A stretch of DNA of 64,000 nucleotides from Excoecaria cochinchinensis (GCA_947683425.1 CANTUQ010000055.1:24298001-24362000); one strand, 5' to 3'. Numbered from the stretch's first letter, positions 10,469 to 21,768 are shown. Notes: generated by a model from the sequence alone, not told the origin. Numbers and translations are program-made.

Positions 10469-11014
10469 TGTCACACCCCATAAGTGGCCTAATTGGATTA
10501 AGCGATTTTTAATTGGACAATTAAGGGTAATTGGGTAATTTGCAAGAGGTAAGTGGACTAAATTGCAAGAATTAAAAGTATTTTATATGGCAGATTTTAT
10601 TTTGGTGAGTAAAAGGTAATTTGCCAAGGTTTTATTGGTATTATTGAGTGGATCAGTTTGTAAACGGGTTTAGTGGAATTGTGTAACTGTGCATGTGTGC
10701 CAGGTGGAGAGTGGGTGTGTGTGTACGTGGGTGAGGGAAAAGAGAGGTTTGAATTTCTTAGGTTCCTGGAAAAACTAAACTCAGGAGGTTCTCTCTCTTT
10801 TGCTCTCTCTCACGTTAGCTATCCCTTCCCTCTCCATTTGTTGCTTTTTCCCATTTGCATGTGTGTTCTGTTATTGTGGAACTAGGGTTTGAGATTGGAA
10901 AAGAGTTTACAGAAGGTAAGTGGCTATTGGTTTCGTGTGGTTCTTCTTCTCATTTGAGTTATTTAGAGATTCTGTCCTTGGGTTTGATTATGGTTTCATT
11001 TGTTGCAAGCTTCT

Positions 11015-11059
11015 GAAGATAAAAGAAAAGAGAAGGGGAAAGGCAAAATTGTGGATTGA
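11015..11059 (+). other. Candidate LTR micro-exon F
   Basis: Reads EDKRKEKGKGKIVD and then TGA, after a GCAAG that could act as an acceptor. It keeps the lysine-glycine-lysine core of the other families but is otherwise divergent. The 3' LTR copy is near 15026-15070. Confidence 0.3.
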
Positions 11060-11558
11060 GAAGTGCAGTGGTCGTTCTTTTTGGACTTCATTAACAGGTT
11101 TGGGAGTGTCTGCCTTTCTCATTTTGGATCCTAGTTGTTGTTTTTATATGAATGTCAGTTACGTGTATTGGTTTATTAGAATGCATGAGTAATAGAATTT
11201 ACATGTATAGTTAGTAGTGTTTAAGTTTTATTGTTTTGCATGTTATATGGAAGTTCATATATATGAGCGTTAAAAGGAAAGATTTTGTGTTTGAGACTCT
11301 CTGTTTGTTACTGTTTGTTTACTGTGATTATATGATAATGTTAATAATGTGAGTGAAATTGCTGTAAATGTGCTCAGAAGACCTAGAGGTATGTGTTAGC
11401 ATGATTTTTATATGAAAAATGGTTTTGGGTATGCTGGGGTTTTGAATTTAGGAAGTACTCTGTTTTCTTGGTTTTCTGGGTTTTTCCACGTTTTTCTGGA
11501 AATTGGTTTTGAGAAGATGATGGAGTTTGAGAAGGAGAAGCAGATTTGTGTGAGGAAG

Positions 11559-11817
11559 ATCACGTGGCGTGATGAAGCATCACGCCGTGACCTTCCTCCC
11601 CTTGGGAAGTCGCGACGTGATGTAGCATCACGCCTCGCGACCTCGCCTGTCTCCCTGCGTGTCACGAGAACTCATCTCGTGACCTCTCTCCCTCTCCTCA
11701 CAGGCGTCACGAGACGTGACTGATGGTCACGCCGTGACCGCCTGTTCTTGCTTGCTCTTTTGCTTGACACTCGCGTGAAGCTGCATCACGAGACGTGACT
11801 GGAGGTCACGATGTGAC
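11559..11817. repeat. CG-rich palindrome array in LTR F
   Basis: Units include ATCACG-TGG-CGTGAT (11559-11573), GTCACGAGA-ACTCA-TCTCGTGAC (11661-11683) and GTCACG-AGA-CGTGAC. Around 11610-11640 there is a nested pair, GTCGCG/CGCGAC outside and CGTGATG/CATCACG inside. The second copy is at 15570-15828. Confidence 0.75.
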
Positions 11818-12174
11818 AAGTCTTCCTTCAGCTGCCTGTTTTCTTAAAAGCAAGGTTTAAAACTTCTAATTTCAAAGGTTTTATACTGCATGACAACTAA
11901 TTAGTTTAAAAATCTGGTTTGTATTTAATAATTGAATAATATTGGGTTTTAAATTCTTGATTAATAATTAATGTACATGATTTACACATTTTATAATTTA
12001 TTTAACATAGATTAATTCAATGTGAGCTATATGTTCTTTTTACCTTCAGTATTGATATTTATATGTTTAAATGTTCTGAAATTTGACCTATATACATGTG
12101 TACATGAATTATAACCTAGTATTAAATGCAATCCACATGATATAATATATGAATTATTGAGTTGTATCATTTAA

Positions 12175-12413
12175 GCCTGAATAAGTCATAGTAGTGGATA
12201 AGTAAGTGCTTACTTAGGTCAGAGTGTGTGTGCAGCTGCTATATGATAAAATGATATATGCAGGTCCGTTTGGATCCTTGTTTCGACCTTGTTTGGTCTA
12301 TATGGAAATAAAGCGAGACCTCAGTCTCTATATGAAAATTATATGTTCGAGACTCATGTCTCTATATGCTTGGGATACTGTGTTCTATCAGTATCCAAAT
12401 GACCGTATCCACT
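12175..12413 (+). other. Conserved LTR hairpin domain, copy F
   Basis: Inner closing pair AGTGGATA (12193-12200) with TATCCACT (12406-12413). The palindrome next to the stem is AAGTAAGCGCTTACTT in the 3' LTR (near 16210) and has one change in this copy. Further hairpins are GAGAC-TCAT-GTCTC and GGATACTG...CAGTATCC. A GCCTG precedes the stem, but no CAGGC partner is found. The 3' LTR copy ends at 16424. Confidence 0.55.
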
Positions 12414-12645
12414 TCTTAGGTTTATACCAGACTAATCGGGCTACATGTTTATATGTGATGTATATGTTGAGATGTTTATTGACATGATTAAAAGTATATG
12501 TTGCACATGAATTCTTGTATATCCTGTATCGGTGTAATCAGAAAAGTATGTTTGTATTTGTTAATTGTTTATATTGTAAATATCATAAAGGTGATGCGAT
12601 ACTATATTGTATATGTATATTATTATTTTGTTTTGTTCCTCCCCA

Positions 12646-12685
12646 CTAAGCGTTATCGCTTAGCACGGGCTCTTTTCCCGTGCAG
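12646..12685 (+). other. Two-hairpin motif, LTR F
   Basis: CTAAGCG-TTAT-CGCTTAG (12646-12663), then GCACGGG (12663-12669) with CCCGTGC (12677-12683), ending in an acceptor-like CAG/G (AG at 12684-12685). Identical in the 3' LTR from 16657. Confidence 0.65.
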
Positions 12686-13041
12686 GTGGCGAGTTTAGCT
12701 TGGAGTCAGATATCTGCAGGTCGGCCACTAGGAGTCTTTTGATGAAGTTATTTTTAAAGTCTTCCGCTGTAAATTTTTGTATATGGCTTGTGTATAGCAA
12801 AGTAAACCTTTTATAAAGGAACAAATATTATTTTTGTATATGTATTTGCTTACGAGCCTCTTTTTGTAAAACGATATTGATATATATGTTACCTGTAAAA
12901 AGGTTTTACTATTATATGATTAAAAGTTTCTTTACATTTTATTGGTTTTTGTTTATACATGAGTATATGGATTCGTTTATATGTGTTTGCTCGCGTGGCA
13001 CTCCGGCATCCTTCCAACGGGGATGGCGGGGTGTTACAGCT

Positions 13042-13053
13042 TGGTATCAGAGC
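13042..13053 (+). other. Primer-binding site, element F
   Basis: TGGTATCAGAGC lies three bases after the 5' LTR, complementary to the plant initiator tRNA-Met 3' end. Confidence 0.92.
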
Positions 13054-13171
13054 CCAGGTTTGGTGGTTTTGGGTTATGTTGTGAATGTTTGAGTATAGAG
13101 TTGAGTCTATGCATGAGAGTCAGTTTTGTATAGTGGCCTAATGCAGATGTCTTGTTTTGTGTAGTGTTTGT

Positions 13172-14467
13172 ATGGAGTCGGATCCAAGTGAGTATATGGG
13201 CGACACCATGAGTAGTGCCAATGTGAGTCGTGGAGGGAATCCAGTTAGAAGAGATGATCCAGTTAGACAGGATAGACATGAGCGGGAACCTGCACCAGCT
13301 AAGGGTGCAAATAGAGGTGTTGCTTTTAATCCAGCGTTAGTTCAGGGGTTATTGCAAGTGGTTGATAGGTTGACTGCACCTAAGGCTCCAACTGAGTTGT
13401 TAAGAAAGAGAGGAGCAGAAGACTTTCATGGGACTGCCTTAGATGAATCCGATGTGGCTGAGTTTTGGCTCAAGAGGGTAGATAGGATTTTGCAAGAGAT
13501 TAGATGTCCTGCAGATCAGAGAGCTTCTTGTGCAATATCGTTGCTTCAAGGACCAGCATATGATTGGTGGGAACTTGTGATGAGGAATCCTCAGCGACCA
13601 GCTGAGCTGACATGGGATTATTTCAAACAAGAGTTTGAGCAAAAGTATATAACGAAGGCATACCAAGAAGCGAAATGGAGAGAGTTCATTAGTTTGAAGC
13701 AGCGGGGCATGACTGTCAGTGAGTATGATAAGGAGTTCAACCAGTTAAGTAAGTATGTGCCTGAGCAGTTGTTGACAGATGAGTTCAGATGTAGGCACTT
13801 TTTAGAGGGATTGCGTGAGGTATTCAGAGGCCCTTTGTCTGCGATGATTGTCTTGCAGCCAGTTGGGTATTATCAGATTGTGGCTGCAGCAATGAGGTTA
13901 GAGGAATCTGAGGAGATCAAGCAAAGAGTGGTTAGCAAGAGAAGAGCACCGGATACGGGGGTTGCGAGTACTAAGAAGTCTAAGGGTGCTCCACCCGAGC
14001 AATGATCTAGAGGGGGTGTACAAGTGCCTTCACAGGTAGAGAGTGTAGCCCCACAAGGAAATAAAGGAAATCGAGCACCAGAATGTGAGCATTGTCATAG
14101 GTACCATTGGGGTACATGTCGCAAGATCACCGGAGCCTGTTTTAAGTGTGGGAGTATGGAGCATCGGTTTGCTTTTTGCCCTAATCGAAGAGAAGACCAG
14201 AATCAGCAAGAGAGCAGAAGATCCAATGTCATCCAAAGCAATCGCGAGGGAAGTAGAGCTCCGAGAGCACCATCAGAGACAGTGCAGCGACCTGGTGCTA
14301 CAGAGGATCATAATCAGTATAGAGGTTATGCTATGATTGCTAGAGATGCGACTGTTGCAGAGGGTCCTTCGGGTAAGTATTTATATGTTAAGTTTTGTTT
14401 CGTTTCGGTTTTGATATTTGAGTTGTATTCGGTAAGCAAGGAAATTTCGAGGACGAAATTTTCTTAA
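13172..14467 (+). pseudogene. Element F gag with zinc knuckles, one internal stop
   Basis: The frame starts at ATG 13172 (one upstream non-ATG extension is possible). The Gag core matches the Tekay family (RGAEDFHGTALDES, then LLQGPAYDWWEL, then a SLKQRGMTVSEYDKEFNQLSKY block). After an acidic-basic tail, a TGA at 14003-14005 interrupts the frame, probably from CGA. The same frame continues with a C-x2-C-x3-H-x3-C motif (about 14084-14120) and a canonical CCHC knuckle CFKCGS..H....C (about 14138-14180). It then reaches the usual linker before the protease (GYAMIARD...GPSGKY) and ends in about 25 unrelated residues at TAA 14465-14467. Pol has been removed between the protease start and the 3' untranslated end. 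If read through or repaired, Gag could form particles using Pol supplied in trans. Confidence 0.88.
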
Positions 14468-14478
14468 GGAGGAGAGAG
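14443..14478 (+). other. Conserved stem and polypurine tract, element F
   Basis: AATTTCGAGGACGAAATT (14443-14460) is identical to that of element C, although here it is read in a different frame. The tract AAGGAGGAGAGAG (14466-14478) abuts the 3' LTR. Retention after pol loss points to a role of the nucleic acid itself. Confidence 0.75.
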
Positions 14479-14479
14479 T

Positions 14480-17048
14480 TGTCACACCCCATAAGTGGCC
14501 TAATTGGATTAAGCGATTTTTAATTGGACAATTAAGGGTAATTGGGTAATTTGCAAGAGGTAAGTGGATTAAATTGCAAGAATTAAAAGTATTTTATATG
14601 GCAGATTTTATTTTGGTGAGTAAAAGGTAATTTGCCAAGGTTTTATTGGTATTATTGAGTGGATCAGTTTGTAAACGGGTTTAGTGGAATTGTGTAACTG
14701 TGCATGTGTGCCAGGTGGAGAGTGGGTGTGTGTGTACGTGGGTGAGGGAAAAGAGAGGTTTGAATTTCTTAGGTTCCTGGAAAAACTAAACTCAGGAGGT
14801 TCTCTCTCTTTTGCTCTCTCTCACGTTAGCTATCCCTTCCCTCTCCATTTGCTGCTTTTTCCCATTTGCATGTGTGTTCTATCATTGTGGAACTAGGGTT
14901 TGAGATTGGAAAAGAGGTTACAGAAGGTAAGTGGCTATTGGTTTCGTGTGGTTCTTCTTCTCATTTGAGTTATTTAGAGATTCTGTCCTTGGGTTTGATT
15001 ATGGTTTCATTTGTTTCAAGCTTCTGAAGATAAAAGAAAAGAGAAGGGGAAAGGCAAAATTGTGGATTGAGAAGTGCAGTGGTCGTTCTTTTTGGACTTC
15101 AGTAACAGGTTTGGGAGTGTCTGCCTTTCTCATTTTGGATCCTAGTTGCTGTTTTTATATGAATGTCAGTTACGTGTATTGGTTTATTAGAATGCATGAG
15201 TAATAGAATTTACATGTATAGTTAGTAGTGTTTAAGTTTTATTGTTTTGCATGTTATATGGAAGTTCATATATATGAGCGTTAAAAGGAAAGATTATGTG
15301 TTTGAGACTCTCTGTTTGTTACTGTTTGTTTACTGTGATTATATGATAATGTTAATAATGTGAGTGAAATTGCTGTAAATGTGCTCAGAAGACCTAGAGG
15401 TATGTGTTAGCATGATTTTTACATGAAAAATGGTTTTGGGTATGCTGGGGTTTTGAATTTAGGAAGTACTCTGTTTTCTTGGTTTTCTGGGTTTTTCCAC
15501 GTTTTTCTGGAAATTGGTTTTGAGAAGATGATGGAGTTTGAGAAGGAGAAGCAGATTTGTGTGAGGAAGATCACGTGGCGTGATGAAGCATCACGCCGTG
15601 ACCTTCCTCCCCTTGGGAAGTCGCGACGTGATGTAGCATCACGCCTCGCGACCTCGCCTGTCTCCCTGCGTGTCACGAGAACTCATCTCGTGACCTCTCT
15701 CCCTCTCCTCACAGGCGTCACGAGACGTGACTGATGGTCACGCCGTGACCGCCTGTTCTTGCTTGCTCTTTTGCTTGACACTCGCGTGAAGCTGCGTCAC
15801 GAGATGTGACTGGAGGTCACGACATGACCAGTCTTCCTTCAGCTGCCTGTTTTCTTAAAAGCAAGGTTTAAAACTTCTGATTTCAAAGGTTTTATACTGC
15901 ATGACAACTAATTAGTTTAAAAATCTGGTTTGTATTTAATAATTGAATAATATTGGGTTTTAAATTCTTGATTAATAATTAATGTACATGATTTACACAT
16001 TTTATAATTTATTTAACATAGATTAATTCAATGTGAGCTATATGTTCTTTTTACCTTCAGTATTGATATTTATATGTTTAAATGTTCTGAAATTTGACCT
16101 ATATACATGTGTACATGAATTATAACCTAGTATTAAATGCAATCCACATGATATAATATATGAATTATTGAGTTGTATCATTTAAGCCTGAATAAGTCAT
16201 AGTAGTGGATAAGTAAGCGCTTACTTAGGTCAGAGTGTGTGTGCAGCTGCTATATGATAAAATGATATATGCGGGTCCGTTTGGATCCTTGTTTCGACCT
16301 TGTTTGGTCTATATGGAAATAAAGCGAGACCTCGGTCTCTATATGAAAATTATATGTTCGAGACTCATGTCTCTATATGCTTGGGATACTGTGTTCTATC
16401 AGTATCCAAATGACCGTATCCACTTCTTAGGTTTATACCAGACTAATCGGGCTACATGTTTATATGTGATGTATATGTTGAGATGTTTATTGACATGATT
16501 AAAAGTATATGTTGCACATGAATTCTTGTATATCCTGTATCGGTGTAATCAGAAAAGTATGTTTGTATTTGTTAATTGTTTATATTGTAAATATCATAAA
16601 GTTGATGTGATACTATATTGTATATGTATATTGTTATTTTGTTTTGTTCCTCCCCACTAAGCGTTATCGCTTAGCACGGGCTCTTTTCCCGTGCAGGTGG
16701 CGAGTTTAGCTTGGAGTCAGATATCTGCAGGTCGGCCACTAGGAGTCTTTTGATGAAGTTATTTTTGAAGTCTTCCGCTGTAAATTTTTGTATATGGCTT
16801 GTGTATAGCAAAGTAAATCTTTTATAAAGGAACAAATATTATTTTTGTTTATGTATTTGCTTACGAGCCTCTTTTTGTAAAACGATATTGATATATATGT
16901 TACCTGTAAAAGGTTTTACTATTATATGATTAAAAGTTTCTTTACATTTTATTGGTTTTTGTTTATACATGAGTATATGGATTCGTTTATATGTGTTTGC
17001 TCGCGTGGCACTCCGGCATCCTTCCAACGGGGATGGCGGGGTGTTACA
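14480..17048 (+). repeat. Element F 3' LTR
   Basis: 2569 bp, about 99% identical by eye to the 5' copy with a single 1-bp indel (an A-run near 12896/16907). It ends GTGTTACA and is followed by the target-site duplication CAATT. Confidence 0.95.
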
Positions 17049-18863
17049 CAATTAGTATTTCATAATCATACTCATTCAGAAATAATCCATAATACAATAC
17101 ATTGATATACTCATTCAGATAATCCTTTTTACAGCCAAATCAGATCAAGCAGTTCAAATAAACATTTAAAGAACACCTGATGACTCTAGATAGTGGATAA
17201 CGAGTGTACAGACAGTACTTTCCGGGTACGAGCTGATTACAGACAGTACATTACGGGTACGAACCGATTTAACCATTTTACTTTAACTTTCACAGATATT
17301 TTCAAAAGGGACCTTAAACAAGATCCAATACAGAAAAGGGTTCGCGAGGAACCAAACGGGGACCTGATCGGGGTCCAAACAGAACTATGGGCTGCAGCAA
17401 CAGACTCTATTAGGCATGCCTAACTATCCACTGACTCGACTCTAGCAGGTTATGCGTCATTCAAATCACATTTCAGAGTACGGAATATAATTCATCAGAA
17501 AATCATGGCATTACTCATATCGAAGCATTTAACAGAATGTCATGCATCAAGCAACAGTAACATTCATTCAGGAGAAATAACAAATTCACTTCTGAGTTAA
17601 AAACTGGGAAATTTCGGAAAAACGGGCTGAACGGAGAAACGGGTGAGGTTGGCTGGTCACGAGGCGTGACTGGCCTCCTCACCAGGCAGGTCACGCGACG
17701 TGACCGAGGGTCACGCGACGTGACTTGCGTGTTTCTCGCTGATCACGTTGCGTGATCTTTGCAAATCACGCAACACCCCTCGCAGGTCACGGCGTGACTG
17801 GACGTCACTCCTCGTGACTTGCTACACTCAAGCAGATCACGTAGCGTGCTCTAGCAGATCACGCACGCCTCGCCTCGCAGGTCGCACGACGTGACCGAAG
17901 GTCACGTCCCGTGACTTGCTTACTCATCAGCTGGTCACGCGACTGGCTTCTCAGCAGGCAGGTCACGCCGTGACCGAGGGTCACGCGACGTGACTTGCCT
18001 TCCTTCGTAGCGAGTCACGCGACAGAGAGAGTTTAAACAGTACTTCAATTTTCCCAGAATTTCCACGATTTCCAGAACCAAGAATTCAATCCCAATTTGA
18101 TTTAAAACCATACACACCTATTCTTACCTTCCAGAAATTATCCCAAACAACATCGGCAATAATTATACAACTCAATTCATCAAATAATTAACCAAATCAA
18201 ATCAAGAACATACACATTCAAATTTAGAAGAACATGAACCCTAGAATTACAGTAACTTCAAAATCATACAATTTCACAAGTAAACATTCCCAAACCTGGA
18301 TTCTAATCTTCTAACACTTAGTCCCACTGCTCCCAGCAACCTCTTTGCCTTTGGGATCGCGTGGAGCCTCAGCTAGAACACAAACACAGTAATGAATATC
18401 AACATGCAACCCTAAATTAAAACTCAACCTAAAGAAAAAGATGAAGATGTAAAGTTACAGTAACACAAAGACAAAGACATACACTTACCAAGCTAGGGGA
18501 TGCAAGGAGAGATTAACTTCACCAATCAAACTAGAATCCACACCACCATATTTAGAGTAAAGAAAATGGAGAAAAAGAAGAGAAGAAACGTCAGAGAAAG
18601 AAGATAACGTAAATCTGTTATCTTCACTTCTTTCTTTTTCTTTTCTTTGCCCTAAGTATGTGTCTAAATCCTATTGATGAAGCTAACTGCTCACACCCTA
18701 ACTCAACAACATCACACACACATAATGTATTCTTAATTAAAACACCCTACAATGGTATGCTCCAATGTACACAATTAATTCCTAACTAATTCACACACTA
18801 ATGTCATGTATGCACCCACATAATAATAAATCCCAAAATCATTCATTTTACTGAAATACCCTT
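17049..18863 (-). repeat. Element C 5' LTR, part 2
   Basis: Continues part 1 after element F. It contains the second copies of the hairpin domain (17175-17450), palindrome array (17656-17993) and micro-exon (18311-18370) of C. It is interrupted at 18863 by solo LTR S; CCCTT at 18859-18863 is the duplication. Confidence 0.92.
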
Positions 18864-21136
18864 TGTAGACACCGGGTCCCGAGTAGCCTTGATCAGGATT
18901 ACCCGATGATGAAATTTAGCTATGCCGGCTTATAGGCAAAAAGATTGGAGCTCAGAAGTGATTTTCCTTGTCTTTTCGGTGAGTAAAAAGGGTATTTTAA
19001 AAATATTTTAAAAATATTTTTTAAATTATTTTGAAGAAGAAAAAGTGTGTTTTAGGTTGAGGGTATTTTATATATATAAAAAAAAAGGTGAAAAATGATG
19101 GAAAAATGTTGAAAATAAAATAGGGGAAAATAATCGCGACGAAAAGGCGACGGCCAAGGGCCGTCGCGAATTTTCGTGCGCTCCGCGCACGGAGCGCGCG
19201 CTCCGCTCGTCCGACGCCCTTGGCGTCGGTCGCTCCGCGCAAGCGATGCGCAGGGCGTCGCTCGCCCCGCGCACGTCGTGCGCGGAAACTTCGCGCAAAT
19301 CGCGCGGAAACGTGCGCGACGCGCACGATCTCTCGCCCCTGACGCCGATTCTCGCCCCACTTCGCCCATTTCGCCCATTTTTCGACCCAAACACGATTTT
19401 TAGCGGTTTTTGGACGGTTTTGGGTGGTTTTTGGGTAGTTTTTGAGGGTTAAAAACACTAGAAAAATTCAGAAACGGGGGAGGACGAATCAGGAACATTT
19501 TGGAGAAAAAAAACTGAATTTTGGAGCTTTGAGTTGAGAGAAAAAAATCCATCTTACACACTTGTTTCCAAGAGCTTTTCTTCAAGTTTTCAAGCTATTT
19601 TCTAAGGATTTTCACAAGAGAAGACAAGGGATTCAACACTTCTATCTTCAATTCTTCAAAACTGAATTTGAGGGTAATTATTCTTGGCTTTGCTCATTAA
19701 TTCTCTTGTTAATTTCTTTATTTTGGCTTCCAATTAACATATCAAACATGTAAATTCTCTTAGTCTCCATATTCTTCTTCTTATTTTTTTTATCTTCAAT
19801 TATTCATATAACAAATAAGCTTTTTTAAATTCTATTATCTTTTTTTCATGTCAAATTATTCTTTGTTCATGTAATTATGCATGTTTTAGGTTGTAAATAC
19901 CTTTAATTTCTTAATGCTATATCATGTTTATTATTATGCTTTCTTTTGCATGTATGAGTGTTATAGTCATTATTTTATGCTAGTTATGCATGTCAAGTGG
20001 AATTATTCTCATGTTACACATTTATTCATGTCTTAACTATAATAAAATTGATTGTCACTAATCTTCCATGTATGTTAATAACTATTATTAATAAGTTGCA
20101 TATGCCATGATACTTCATCACCTTATGCATGTTAAATTGCATCTTAATCACTTTATGCATGTTAAATTGCATCATAATTATTTTTTATGCATGTTATAGT
20201 ATCTTATGCATGTTATATGGTCATTGTACATATTACCTTTTATGTTGTATTATTTCGTTGGCCTAATCACTAACATGAATTTCTTTTTGATTTTTTGGTT
20301 GCAAATCATTGTTTTATTCTCATTTGAGCATCCATGCACATGAAGGAGGAGTTGCGGGGTTCGGTATTTCCTTTATACATTTTTAATTCTCATTTCGTTT
20401 ATATTTTTAATTTCCTTGTATATATTCATTGAATAAAATGTTTTCCTATGCGCACCTAAATAAAGATCATAAAAATATTTCTTACTAAATTAATTTAGAT
20501 TTTTCATAATAAAATGGGACCAATGTCCTAATTTTCATCCCAAATAAAATCATCACATCCAGAATATTTTCTTTAATTGTGCATGCGGGGACCAAAGTCC
20601 TCATAATTAATAAATTCCCCGGTTTTATGTATGTTTGCACTTTTAAATGGGAGTTGTATTCCGCTCCTTGTATTATTGTAATTCATTGCTTTACTTGCTA
20701 ATTTATGGTTTTCCTAACATGAGTAAATGCGCCTTAAATTAATTGCATTGTGTAGAGAGAGAGCGAATTAATGACAATTAAAATTTAATCATAAACTAAT
20801 TGAGGTAGAAATAGATGAGAAATCCCGGACCCAGCTCTGGTCTTTGGGCTCGAGAGGTTAGAGGTTATCCTCCAAAAATACTTCTTGGGTCATGAGACTT
20901 TAGCGCTAATCCTAGGCCTCATGGCTCAACATGGATACCAAGCGCAGTCTTAGGCTCTCCGAGGCGAGAGTAACTTTCCCAATGTTCTATTGGGTGGCGA
21001 CTCCATGATACCTCCTTGTTGCCCAACATAGACGCACTTGCGATTTATTGCAAGATGCCAACGGACCCGCAATTGCCCGATCGCCCACGTGCGGGCGGTC
21101 ATAGGGGCGGCGCATCGGGATCCGGCGCGCGTCACA
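18864..21136 (+). mobile_element. Element S: Tat-like solo LTR
   Basis: TGTAGACACCGGGTCCCG to GCGTCACA, 2273 bp, flanked by a perfect CCCTT (18859-18863 and 21137-21141). There is no internal region, so the element was reduced by recombination between its LTRs. A TATATATA-rich stretch at 19068-19080 may be the promoter. Tat affinity is inferred from resemblance to T, whose leader has a Tat/Ogre-like primer site. No coding region. Confidence 0.85.
19147..19290. repeat. Very CG-rich hairpin array in solo LTR S
   Basis: Four perfect hairpins, each with a 3-nt spacer: GCGACGGCC-AAG-GGCCGTCGC (19147-19167), GTGCGC-TCC-GCGCAC (19176-19190), CCGACGCC-CTT-GGCGTCGG (19211-19229) and CCGCGCAC-GTC-GTGCGCGG (19267-19285). 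The block lies just downstream of the TATA-like stretch. Open frames crossing it on both strands are a by-product of its composition. Confidence 0.85.
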
Positions 21137-21225
21137 CCCTTATGACATACTGAACACATGCGAATGCTTACACATACAGACAGACAAACAGGCTCATTCT
21201 ACTAGGGGGCAAACGGGGTGTGACA
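21137..21225 (-). repeat. Element C 5' LTR, part 3 (outer end)
   Basis: The last 89 bp of the interrupted LTR, matching 5104-5187 of the other copy and beginning with the second copy of the CCCTT duplication. It ends TGTGACA at 21225, followed by ACCAA. Confidence 0.9.
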
Positions 21226-21768
21226 ACCAATGCTAAGAGAAGGAAGAATTGGATATTTTTGGACCTCACAATCACAACAAAGTCTTTGACATCGTGACCC
21301 CTTCTGTTTTGACTATTTTATTTGTTTTTCTTCCCGAATTGAACCCGTATCGCATCAAAACTTTTTGGAATCTATCCGATGCATGTTTTGGATTATTAAA
21401 TGAGTATAAGAATAGTTATAACTTGGAAAATACACATGAATGCCAATTGGAAATTGTAATAAGTTAATAACACTAATCGTGAGCTTTAATGTAATAAATC
21501 TATGCATCCATATATGTATATATGAAGAGGAAATAAGTAATGAATATGTATTTGTATGTAGAACTATATGCATGTGTTTATAGTTAGTACACATATTCAT
21601 TGAGTTCTATGAACAATGGTATGAGTACTTGTATGATGAAATATATGTATGTGTTTATAGTTATGAATAGTTAATATATGTATTTATTGAGTAGTATGAG
21701 CAATAGTATAACATGATAGTTGAATAGAAGTAATGTATATGGATAATTATATGAAGTGTTTTTTATAA

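Larger units (their letters stand above)
10469..13038 (+). repeat. Element F 5' LTR
   Basis: TGTCACACC to GTGTTACA, 2570 bp. It contains a donor-like GAAGGTAAGT (GT at 10915-10916), the micro-exon-like block, a palindrome array, the hairpin domain and the two-hairpin motif. Short open frames inside it (10673-10885, 10920-11192) are duplicated in the other LTR and resemble no known protein. Confidence 0.95.
10469..17048 (+). mobile_element. Element F: pol-less, gag-only LTR retrotransposon
   Basis: Two LTRs of 2570 and 2569 bp flank an internal region of only 1441 bp, with a perfect 5-bp duplication CAATT (10464-10468 and 17049-17053). The internal region holds a primer site, gag with zinc knuckles and a polypurine tract. 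Protease, RT, RNase H and integrase are absent. This matches the terminal-repeat retrotransposons with a GAG domain (TR-GAG) described in plants, which must borrow Pol from a partner. Roughly 25-30 LTR mismatches were counted by eye (about 1%), so it moved recently without its own Pol. Confidence 0.92.
2735..21225 (-). mobile_element. Element C: Tekay/Del-type chromovirus with two nested insertions
   Basis: Minus-strand LTR retrotransposon: 3' LTR 2735-5187, gag-pol 9787 to 5156, primer site 9893-9904 and a 5' LTR in three pieces (9910-10468, 17049-18863, 21137-21225). Removing the inserts F and S with one copy of each target-site duplication gives a 5' LTR of 2453 bp, exactly the length of the 3' LTR. 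About 20 mismatches were counted by eye (about 1%), so the insertion is recent. The immediate flanks CTAAC and ACCAA do not match. ACCAA does match if the 204-bp piece at 2531-2734 is counted inside the insertion, which suggests recombination with another element. Confidence 0.9.

Noticed and set aside
10673..11192. Two short plus-strand frames repeated in both LTRs of F (70 and 90 codons)
   Set aside because: They sit in the promoter leader, include the candidate donor site and micro-exon, and do not resemble any protein. Identity between copies only reflects LTR duplication.
14380..14460. Element F losing pol by RNA splicing, because a GTAAGT stands at the breakpoint (about 14372)
   Set aside because: No matching acceptor joins the right-hand breakpoint, and about 70 bp of unrelated filler lies between, which fits a DNA deletion or template switch better.
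19021..19458. Overlapping open frames on both strands (up to 145 codons) in the CG-rich block
   Set aside because: Arginine/alanine-rich shadows of palindromic CG-rich DNA inside a solo LTR; no homology, and present on both strands.
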